Assembly: GCA_905221605.1 (NCBI GenBank)
Contig: CAJNDS010001669.1
Span: 62,001-126,000, forward strand
Direction: 5' to 3'
DNA from: Symbiodinium natans
Lineage: Eukaryota; Sar; Dinophyceae; Suessiales; Symbiodiniaceae
DNA length: 64,000 nt
Positions 53,079 through 61,914 of this stretch are shown piece after piece; position 1 is the stretch's first letter; every line of letters starts with the position of its first letter. The position numbers and the translations under genes were made by a program. Below the pieces are notes generated by a model. That model searched no databases, was not told the DNA's origin, and was given only the letters and a program-made list of their open reading frames with translations.

Positions 53079-53625
53079 ACTCGGAGGTTCATGGGTGAGT
53101 ATGAGTATGATTATAAGTTCCCGAAAGAAGGTTACAAGTATAGTTGCCATTCTTATAGCCCTAAACCCTGAACCCTCAACTTAAACCCTTAACTCTGACC
53201 CTAAACCCTAAACCCTAAACCTAAGTACCCATGAAGCTCCAAAGCAAGGTACTCGAGGAGCTCAACACCCCTTTTGCTCTCTCCTAAGTTGGCCCCGGCA
53301 AAACATGCGAAACATATGGGGTTTCCTAAATTGGGGACCATTTTGGGAATATGGGGGTTTCCTAAATTAAGGACCATAAGGGAATTTAATTACTATTGAT
53401 TCCGACCCCTAGTAGGGTTTGGGGGGCTTTTATAGTCTGCTTACGGGAATACTGTTCCCCAAATGGGGGGGTTTGTTAAATTAGGGGTACCTTATTAGGA
53501 CCGGTTTAGGGTTTAGTTAGGGCTGGGAGTTTTGGATTAGGGGGTTTCCTAAAGTAGGGGTGGGGTCCTTGCTGTAAGGGAATCCTACTAGTTGGGGATC
53601 TCCCTATTCTCGTAAACCTCCACGT
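53079..53625. mobile_element. Family A element then compound family K region
   Basis: A: ACTCGGAGGTTCATGGGTGA to ACCCATGAAGCTCCAAAGC (53079-53245), with CCCTAAA units inserted. K: repeated GGGGGTTTCCTAAATTA and CCTACTAGTTGGGGATC in several orientations (53310-53625), suggesting two or three K copies in tandem or nested. Confidence 0.7.
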
Positions 53626-54329
53626 GTTCCCACCTGGTTGGTCTAGGTTTTAGGGTTTAGGTTTAGGGTTAAGGGTTTAAGGTTTAGGGAAAATTAACAG
53701 ATGATTCCCATCTTGAACATACACCGATTAAGCGAACATAGGAAAGACGATTCCCAAGGTCCTACCTAGTGGATTGAAGCAAGAGGTCTTGAGCTCTTTG
53801 GCTACAAGCTGCCTGGGTGAAAGGCCTCCAAACGCACGACATCTTCTGCGCGAGACCGTGTCCCTGGACAGCCCTGCGCGGAACACATCTCAGATCTTGC
53901 AAACCAGCTTTTTGTTTGGGGTTTTTGGTTTAGGGTTTAGGGTTTAGGGTTTAGGGTTTAGGGTTTAGGCTATATCGAAGCTCCCCTGAAAGACAGATCT
54001 GGGAATGACTGGTTGTGCTCCTCGCACGCCAGCAGTTAAAAAATCAAAGCGAAAAACGAAGGACCGAAGTTGCAACCAATTTCGAAGCCGTCATGAGATT
54101 GTCGTTCAAGATTTTGGGTTCAGGGCCGTAAACCCATAAACCCTATGTTGCCATCAGGGACCCAACGCATTGTGAGAGTGGCCATGTGGGCACTGAGGAT
54201 TGCACCCTAAACCCTAAACCCTAAACCCTAAACCCTAAACCCTAAACCCTAAACCCTAAACCCTAAACCCTAAACCCTAAACCCTAAACCCTAAACCCGA
54301 TCAAGAGCACGTCGACCAAAGCGCCCGGA

Positions 54330-54590
54330 CACCCAAAAGCGAGGACAAATCGCTCAAAAGCGACGACGACAGCTTCGCATTTGGGGAACACGGACGTCTG
54401 AAAGAAACTGTCACATTTGCTGAACCCAGACGTGCAGCGACGACAACAGGAATTTGGGGGGAACACAGATGTCCAAAAACGACGGCAACTTCACATGTAA
54501 CATCATTTAACCCAAACATCAGAAGCGGCGACCGTTTCACATTCGGGGAACACAGATGTCCAAAAGCAGCGACAGCTTCGCATGCTTTAC
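54330..54590. repeat. Tandem repeat with GGGGAACACAGATGTCCAAAA unit
   Basis: GGGGAACACRGAYGTCYRAAA recurs four times with GACAGCTTCGCAT / AACTTCACATG between. On the minus strand the unit encodes FGHLCSPN-type repeats within a 135-codon frame (54301-54708); a repetitive protein cannot be excluded. Confidence 0.75.
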
Positions 54591-55502
54591 AAACTGATGA
54601 CGTTTCGAGGACCACGAACGCGGCTACGCACGCGCCTAGGCAAGAACGCGATTTCCATCCAAAATGAAAGCGAGCTTCAAAAAACAATGCATGGTCCAGC
54701 CCTGCCACACCGGGCTTGCGCGTCCTGCGTCTTGATCGACCTGCCCCAGCTTACCCTGCATGCAGGAACTCCTTAATGGGCCCTGAAATGGGAACCCCTT
54801 AGATAGCCTAAAACCTAAGGGGAGGCGGGGGGGGTGGCCCATACTTCAGAACCCCGTAGAGAAGGTAAGGGACAAGCCCTATAGACCTTCACCCTAAACC
54901 CTAAACCCTAGAGTTGCCAAGCATTCGGAGCCTTCAAGAAAAGTCCCTCCCGACAGCAACACGTTGCTGTGGGTTTCATGCGGGACTGCAGGCATGCCAA
55001 GAAAACAAGCTCATGGATGGGAAGGGTGTTTTGGGTTTTGGGTTTGGGGTTTAGGGTTTGGGGTTTGGGGTTTGGGGTTTGGGGTTTAGGGTTTAGGGTT
55101 TTAGGGTTTTGGGTTTTGGGTTAAGGGTTGAGGGTTGGAGGTTAAGGGTTGAGGGTTGAGGTTTTAGGCTTACTGCTGAGTTTAGGGTTTAAGCCTACAA
55201 GTGGTTAAGAACCCACCCAGAAACAATCTGTTCCCAGGATTGGTGCTTTAGGAGGTATGTTCTATTAGTTTTGGGTGGCTCCTAAGCAAATGGTAGTTTG
55301 GGATTTAGGGTTTAAGGTTTGGGGTGTATGGTTCGGCGATGCGGGGTTTAAGTTTTTGGGTTTTGGGGTTTCTGGTTTAGTGTTCACAGGGTTTTGGGGT
55401 CTAGGGCCTAGGGCTTGGGGTTTGGTGTTTATGCGGACGGCCTTGCGATCCTGACGCATTAACTTGGGGGATCTTTACAAGGAAGGAATTACGAATCTAG
55501 GG

Positions 55503-55605
55503 CTTACCCAAAGGCTCCAATGTAGTTCTTTTTTGGGTTAGTTATAGAAGATTCTAGTATACTACCCCAAAAAGGTACTACATAGGAGCCTTTGGGTAGT
55601 CTTTA
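55503..55605. mobile_element. Family N foldback element
   Basis: TACCCAAAGGCTCCAATGTAG and CTACATAGGAGCCTTTGGGTA are inverted repeats of about 20 bp. A solo end lies at 37549 (GGCTCCAATGTAGTTC). Confidence 0.8.
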
Positions 55606-55723
55606 GGTGGCGCATACAAGCCCCAAACCCTGCAGACCCTAAACCCTTCAAGGCCATGGCAGCCTGTCACGGAATTTTGGCATTCTGCTGCGCTGGGGGC
55701 GCTGCGTAGGATCCAACACGTCC

Positions 55724-55879
55724 ACTTGAAGGTTCATGGGGCTTAATAACCACTTGTAACTGTACTTATAACCCTACTTATAATTGGGATAACCCCTATA
55801 AGGCCCTTTAGGGGTATTATAAGTAGGGTTATAAGTACAGTTATAATTGGTTAGTAAGTCCCATGAACCTTCAAGCAGG
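55724..55879. mobile_element. Family A foldback element, long subfamily
   Basis: ACTTGAAGGTTCATGGGG to CCCATGAACCTTCAAGC, about 150 bp with ATAACCCCTATAAGGCCC. Flanking blocks are open on both strands: plus-strand VTEFWHSAALGALRRIQHVH then QG and stop, or minus-strand TCWILRSAPSAAECQNSV downstream. Direction unresolved. Confidence 0.9.
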
Positions 55880-55973
55880 GCTGATAAAAGGGAAGTCTTG
55901 CTGCAAGTGCCGCCCAGCGCAAATCAAGCAAAGACCAGGATCAAAATCTCCTGAATTCGGCGGGCACTGTTGT

Positions 55974-56336
55974 TTATGAACAGCAGGGTTTCAAGATTTC
56001 ACGAATCCGAAGCCTGCAGCTTCTGTTGCGTGTCCTGCCAGCTGGCAAGGGGTTTGATGGCCATGAGGCCCCCGCTTGCGAGCCGATGTCTAGGACTCTG
56101 ACATTGACGCAAGCCGTTACACAGACTGCTTGAAGGTTCATGGGACTTAATGACCACTTATAACTGTACTTATAACCCTACTTACAATTGGGAGAACCCC
56201 TATAAGGCCCTTAATGGGGTTTTATAAGTAGGGTTATAAGTACAGTTATAATCGGTTAGTAAGTCCCATGAACCTTCAAGTGATACTGGGTAGCCCAGCA
56301 ACCGTATCTTGATACGGGGTACCCAGCACTCGTTTG
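55974..56336 (-). CDS. Gene 10: 3' end, two exons joined by a family A intron
   Basis: Exon 56274-56336 (NECWVPRIKIRLLGYPVSLE) ends CTTGAAG|GTTCATGG. The last exon 55974-56128 starts after CTTCAAG|, reads VCVTACVNVRVLDIGSQAGA and RSCRLRIREILKPCCS over 50 codons and ends TAA. Join in phase 1. The intron is exactly the family A element 56129-56273. A second frame of the last exon is also open but does not join. Upstream exons not found. Product unknown. Confidence 0.5.
56129..56273 (-). mobile_element. Family A element as a phase 1 intron
   Basis: Very similar to the copy 400 bp to the left (55724), sharing ACCACTTATAACTGTACTTA-type and CAGTTATAATCGGTTAGTAA-type halves. GT and AG coincide with the exon edges of gene 10. 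Confidence 0.75.
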
Positions 56337-56581
56337 CTGTTCGTTCCTCTCTATAAAAGCAAGTCAGAACGCGACAGCGCGGCAGAAGGCTGGGCAGGGC
56401 GCCCCTGGGATTCCTAATATAGGGGCCTTAAGAAGTGGAACAGGGTTTTGGGGGGTGTTTTACAAAGGGACCATCAGGGAATACCATCGGTAATCATTCC
56501 GACCCCTGTAAATACAGTTTAGGGTTTAGGGTTTAGAATTTCGCCATTGCCTAGGGCTTTGTCCCATCTCCGTTGATCAAG

Positions 56582-56911
56582 TGGCAGCGCCGGCATATGA
56601 CAATCATCTCGAACCTTAGTAGGGTTTGGGGTTTAGGGTTTAGGGTTTAGGGTAGCCCAGAGAAAAGTAACTCTTTTTGGGCTGGTGTTCCTTTATAAGG
56701 GAACCCAGCCCCAAACAAAAAACAAAATAAAGGGTACCACTGGGCTACCAAGGAACAGCTCTGGGGCAGCTTCCACATTCTCTGCGAAGCAGTCGACATG
56801 CCTCAAGTGGCGCTCGTGCATCCGTCGATCAGGCGGAGTTCGAAATGGTTGCTGCCTAAGTTGGGCCCTCTAAACGCTCTGAACAAACATTCTTATGTGA
56901 TGATCCTCTGA
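56582..56911 (+). CDS. Gene 11: 3' end, 52-codon last exon after family J
   Basis: Exon 56582-56623 (WQRRHMTIISNLSR, donor AGG|GTTTGGGG) and last exon 56753-56911, which starts directly after the family J acceptor CTACCAAG| and reads EQLWGSFHILCEAVDMPQVA, LVHPSIRRSSKWLLPKLGPL, ending VMIL plus TGA. Phase 0 join. The intron 56624-56752 is a short telomere array plus a family J element. The 5' part was not resolved. Product unknown. Confidence 0.47.
56653..56752 (+). mobile_element. Family J foldback element ending at an exon
   Basis: GGTAGCCCAGAGAAAAGTAA to GGTACCACTGGGCTACCAAG. Ends pair as GGTAGCCCAG / CTGGGCTACC. The AG is the acceptor of the 52-codon exon. Confidence 0.85.
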
Positions 56912-57319
56912 AACCCAACAATGGAAAATACTCGTAAAATACAATTATAACTAAAATTTAAAACAACAAACAAAAATATATATGTATATATGTGTATATA
57001 TATATATGTATCGCAAGGTCCTACCCAGCTGCCTGTTGGCCTGAACATCCTCTGAGCTCATCGATGACCAGAGCCGGTCGCCGTGCACAACGTCCTCCTC
57101 CGAGTAATGCAGCTCGTGCAACCCATCCATCTCAACAGTATCCTGCCTTGGTAGGGTTTAGGGTTTAGGGTTTAGGGTTTAGGGTTTAGGGTTTAGGGTT
57201 TAGGGTTTAGGGTTCAGGGTTCAGGGTTTAGGGTTCAGGGTTTAGGGTTTGGGGTTCAGGGTTCAGGGTTTACAACCATCCCTCTCAACGGTATCCTGCC
57301 TTGGCAGCACAGTCATAAA

Positions 57320-57523
57320 CTAGACCCAGGAGTAACCTAGGAATAAAAAGTGTACCACCTTTTTGGTTTTAAGGGGATTATAAGGGAACCCCAACCCTAA
57401 AAAAAGGAAGTGCGGGGCTACTTCTGGTCCTAGTAAACGGTACCCTTTTCTGGTGTTGGCTACCGTAGAAAAAGGAGGAAGCTCGAAGCAAACGGAAGGG
57501 CACAAGGGCACCACTGGGCTATC
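57320..57523. mobile_element. Family G element joined to a family J element
   Basis: G: TAGACCCAGGAGTAACCTAG to CTACTTCTGGTCCTAGTA (57320-57436). J: GGTACCCTTTTCTGGTGTTG to CACCACTGGGCTATCGAG (57427-57523). A microarray at 57145-57270 precedes them. Confidence 0.7.
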
Positions 57524-57679
57524 GAGCTGCGCGCCCGTCACGTTGGGAAGGATGCCTGTCGCGTCCAGGTCCATCACTTGGGGTACGCGCGTCTTGGCCC
57601 CAGCCTTGAAGGGACTGACAGGCGCCACGGCGGGCGCGGATGCAGTTGTGATAGGACTGAGTTGTGCTTTGAAAGCCCT
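57524..57679. CDS. 52-codon block beside family J, strand unclear
   Basis: Plus strand after J acceptor ATCGAG|: LRARHVGKDACRVQVHHLGY and on, open for 58 codons to AAG|GTTCTCC. Minus strand: AQLSPITTASAPAVAPVSPF and RVPQVMDLDATGILPNVTGA, 52 codons to a GA donor. GC-rich, so both strands stay open. Plus is favoured because the J copy has its AG on that strand. Confidence 0.35.
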
Positions 57680-58087
57680 CTCAAGATGAAGAGGTTCTCC
57701 CTTCTATGGCAAAACCAGGGAGACCCGGGAGATCTTTAAACCCTAAGCCCTAAGCCCCAAAACCCTAAGCCCTAAACAAAAAAGATGTCCCAAAGGGCAC
57801 AGCCCAGAGGCGTGCTGGCTCCACAGCCCATGATCCAAAGCCACGCGAATGGAAGGAGCCCCCGGCTTGAACTATAGCACCACGCGGATTGCTACTGCTC
57901 ACCACAGGCGCGTTTAGGGTTTAGGGTTTAGGTCTAAGGTTTAGGGCTTCGAGGTTCCACCTAAGCCCTAAACCAGCCTTGGCTAGCCTTAAACCCCCCC
58001 CGAAAGCCCGAAAGCCCAAAACCAGTCGAAACCCCTGAAACCAAACCCCTATGAAAGCCTAACCCCAAGCCCCTAGAGCCAGAAACC

Positions 58088-58090
<3 letters not shown>

Positions 58091-58126
<36 letters not shown>
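58091..58126. repeat. Run of 36 G
   Basis: Longest homopolymer in the window. Other C or G runs of 14 or more occur at about 7845, 7963, 15977, 32161, 33661, 46941, 49649, 51437, 52453 and 59265. Read length may be inexact. Confidence 0.95.
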
Positions 58127-58539
58127 CGGGCCTTTAAAAACAAATTCGGGGTTTAAGTTTGTTGGTTTAGGGCAAGGACATATTGGGTTAAATACATATG
58201 AACTATATTTATATATATATATACTCATGTTATGTAGGACTGAAAGCATTGTTTAGGACTGAAAGCCTTTTTTAAAGGGATTCTTGGGGGTTGCAAAGGG
58301 AAATTATGGTACTTGGAGCTGCATTTATTTCCGAATCAAAAATCAGAAGAGTTCATGTGATAGCCAAGAGGACATTCAATGTTGGGGGTTTGGGTATAGG
58401 TATCTTTGTACCCCAAAAGCCCAAGGCCTTAATTCAGGAGTAAACCTTACTAGGCTGGCGCTTATGAAGAGTATTCTGATAGCATGATCCTCTTGAACCC
58501 AATATAAGGGAAATTAAAACCATCCCAAGGTCCTACCCT

Positions 58540-58662
58540 CTTCCCAGACCCCTGGGAGGATCCAAAAAATGGATCCCCTCAAGGGTTCCTAAGAATGCCC
58601 CAAGAGTAGTATAGGGTACTATTTTGGGGTTCTATTTTTTGGATCCTCCCAGGGGTCTGGGT
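58540..58662. mobile_element. Family H foldback element
   Basis: CCCAGACCCCTGGGAGGATCC and GGATCCTCCCAGGGGTCTGGG form perfect TIRs of over 25 bp. A second copy at 61361-61484 has the same TIRs but its centre is reversed. Confidence 0.92.
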
Positions 58663-59039
58663 TAAAGTTTACGGATCTTGTCTGCGTCGTCGTTGCCTTG
58701 TCTTTGCCTGCATGACCATCAAACTCCTCCCACGCCTGCAACAGCTCGGTCCAGGGGCCGGGACTCTGCTTCTACCTAAACCCGAAACCCGAAACCCGAA
58801 ACCCTAAACCCTAAACCCTAAACCCTAAACCTGAAACCCTGAACCAACACTGAATTCTGGGTTATGAAGCTTGAAGCTGTAGGCGGCTGACCCAGAGAAC
58901 CTAGTACCTTTGTTTTCATAACATCGCCGATGAGGGGCCCCATTCATCCCGAGTACTACTAAGTTAAGGATTTAGGGCTTAGGGTTTAGGGTCTAGGTCT
59001 AGGGGTTAGGGTTTAAGTCATCCCCGAACACTAAGTTGA

Positions 59040-59470
59040 GGCCTAGTAGGGAATCAAGGAGTAACCTAGGAATAAGCTAAAAGGGGACCCTTTTTGGTTT
59101 TAAGGAGATTATAAGGGAACCTAAACCCTAAAAAAAGGAAATAAGGGCCTACTTCGGTTGTTAAGGGTGTTTGTGGGGCTCCCTGGGTATGTTTTTTGAA
59201 GGGTTTAGGGCAATTGAGGGCCAAGTTACGATCAAAGAAGCTGGTCCAAACGGCACAGCCCCTCCCCCCCCCCCCCCCCCGTTCAAGAAGAGAATCGACC
59301 TTAAAACTAGAGGGGGGGCGCTCATTATAAACTCACCCAAGCGCTTCACCTTAGCTAAACCCAGGAGTATCCTAGGAATAAAGGGAATTTTTGGTTGTAA
59401 GGGGATTAGAAGGGAACCCCAACCCTTAAAAACCCTTTAAAAAGTAATAAGGGCCTACTCCGGGAGCCCT
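59040..59470. mobile_element. Two family G elements
   Basis: 59040-59165 and 59353-59470, both with GAGTA(A/T)CCTAGGAATAA, a GGTTTTAAGG/GGTTGTAAGG centre and AATAAGGGCCTACT(T/C)CGG. Between them is a block with a run of 18 C. Confidence 0.75.
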
Positions 59471-59581
59471 AAGCCGCAGCCATGTTGATGAATTGAGGGG
59501 CATTGGGCTCTCTGAATATCTGCGCCGAGGGAACGGCCAGGCCCTGGGAAATCTCGCGGAACCCTCAAATCCAGCCAAACC

Positions 59582-59696
59582 CTACTTGGCAGTTCATGGG
59601 TAGTTATAAGTCGGGTTGCAAGTACCCTAAGGGCGATAAATACAGTTACCATACGTATAACCCCCTACTTATAACTACCATGAACCTCAAAGTAAG
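59582..59696. mobile_element. Family A foldback element
   Basis: CTACTTGGCAGTTCATGGG to ACTACCATGAACCTCAAAGTA. Inner GTTGCAAGTACCCTAAG and ACAGTTACCATACG. Confidence 0.85.
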
Positions 59697-59699
59697 CCC

Positions 59700-61360
59700 T
59701 AAACACCTAACTCATACACCACTACAGCGGTAGATACAAGACCGGCCTGCCAGGCAAGACGAAGCAGGATGTGCTCTTCAGTCTGCAAACGCCTACGGCA
59801 GGAAAAACAAACATAGCCTAAACCCTAAACCCTAAACCCTAAACCCTAAACCCTAAACCCTAAACACCAGACCCCAAACCTAAAACTCTGACTTGTGGAG
59901 CGGTTCAGGATTGTCAGAGATCCCTCCCTCTAAGGAATGTAAGGTGGGGCCCACACAGCATTGGTAAGTGCATGGGTTACCCCCTGTGTACCCGAGATCG
60001 CTTTAGTCCTCCTGTTTCGCGGTTGAGGGTGTAGGGTTTAGGGTCCGCAACCTGCGATAGGGCTTTTGAGAAGCGTGTCCCCAGTTTGGGTCCTTTGGAG
60101 GGTACTTATAATAACCACTTACTTACTAAGGCTCTTGATCCTCCAAGACATTCGCTTCTAAACCCTAAGCACCAAACCCTAAACCCGAAAGCACCCAAAC
60201 AAGGACCCGGGTGTGCGACCAACTCGATAAGCTCTTGCAACCTGTCACACCTTGAGACGCTGTCAGCCTATTAAGGCCTGGTTCATTGGTGCGCAGTACC
60301 CAATGCAGTCACAGAATCCTCACCCAAGCCCTTTACCCTAAAGTGGGACAAACCCTAAACCCTAAACCCCAAACCCTACAGCCCAAACCACATCCTCATT
60401 GTCATGCAGGTCTGGGGACCGTCCTACCCCAGCTTTCGAAAGCCCCGAGAACTCTCCCGAAAATCCCCGAACCCCCAATTGCAGGTTTAGGGTTTAGGGT
60501 TTAACTCTTAGGGGGTTGAGGCACCAAAAACACCCCAACACCTCAACACCCTCAACACCCTCAACACCCTCAACTCAATAAACCCTAAACCCTAAACCCT
60601 AAACCCTAAACCCTAAACCCTAAACCCTAAACCCTAAACCCTAACTGGGGAGTTCCTCCCTGAGGCCAGGGCTGCTGCAAGCGGACTTGAAGCTGCGCGA
60701 GGCAATGGCTTCTACGCTGCTCCTTTGCTTGGAGTTTAGGGCTTAGGGTTTAGGGTTTAGGGTTTAGGGTTTAGGGCTTGCAGGTCTTCGGGAGTTTCGG
60801 GCTAGTAACCCTGAACCCTAAACCCTAAACCCCTAAACCCTAAACGCTTTTTAGGGCTTATTTTGAAAACATTGGGGTTAGGGCTGTGGTTCAAAGCTTC
60901 GGGCACAGGGGTTTAGGGTTTAGGGTTTAGGGTTTAGGGCTTGTTTTTTGAGGTCTGCGGGGGTTTCGGGTTTAGTAACCCTGAACCCTAAACCCCTAAA
61001 CCCTTTTTAGGGCTCATTGTAAAAACATGGGGGTTAGGGCTGTGAGTACCCTAAACCCTAAACCCTGAATACCATAAACCTCCAAGTAAGCCCCCTTCGT
61101 TTACTGACTCCGAGCTCCAGGCTCTTTGCAGTTGCGCCAGACGACCGTCCAAGGCTTGTCGAAGCGACGCCTCGGGTTTAGGGTTTAGGGTTTAGGGTTT
61201 AGGGTTTAGGGTTTAGGGTTTGGAGTTTGGAGTTTGGAGTTTCGGGGTTTTGAGATTTAGGGTTTTGGGGGAGGGGGGGGGGGGGGTTAGGGTTTTAGTT
61301 CTAGTGTCGACTGTGTGTTCATGGCGTGTCACGTATCACTATGGATTGGGGCATACTCCT
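59700..61360. other. Array-rich region, no gene modelled
   Basis: CCCTAAA at 59818-59870 and 60576-60646, CAACACCCT repeats at 60535-60575, TTTAGGG at 60736-60780, 60909-60942 and 61172-61222. The phrase CCTGAACCCTAAACCC with TTTTTAGGGCT appears twice (60808-60880 and 60977-61035), so about 190 bp is duplicated in tandem. Confidence 0.75.
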
Positions 61361-61484
61361 TACCCAGACCCCTGGGAGGATCCAAAAAATAGAACCCCAA
61401 AATAGTACCCTACACTACTCTTGGGGCATTCTTAGGAACCCTTGAGGGGATACATTTTTTGGATCCTCCCAGGGGTCTGGGTAC
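61361..61484. mobile_element. Family H foldback element, centre inverted
   Basis: Same TIRs as 58540, but the interior (TAGAACCCCAAAATAGTACC onward) is the reverse complement of the first copy's. Both orientations fold identically. Confidence 0.92.
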
Positions 61485-61883
61485 TGGAGGGGGTTGAGGG
61501 TGTGCGATGGAAGCTCTCGATCGAGTTCTGGGGCAAGCAATGTGAAACACCTCTGTAAACCCTAAACCCTAAACCCTAAACCCTTGCAGTTTGGGTTTGG
61601 GGTTTTTAGGGCTTAGGATTTAGGGCTTAGGGTTTGAGCATGAAGTGCAAGGGCCATGGCTTGGGGAGCTGGTGAAGCCAAGAAGGCAGCGCCTTCGGGA
61701 GTCTTCTGGGAAGGTCGCTGGTGGGGCTGCTCATCAGGGTTTAGGGTTTAGTGTTGGGTATAGGGTTTAGGGTCAGGGGTCATATGTACATGTGTATACT
61801 TTTGTATATGTATACCTAGAGTTCAAACTAATGTTTCTAGTGTCTGCATATGTCTGGGTTCCATATGAATATTGGTGAGCATG

Positions 61884-61914
<31 letters not shown>

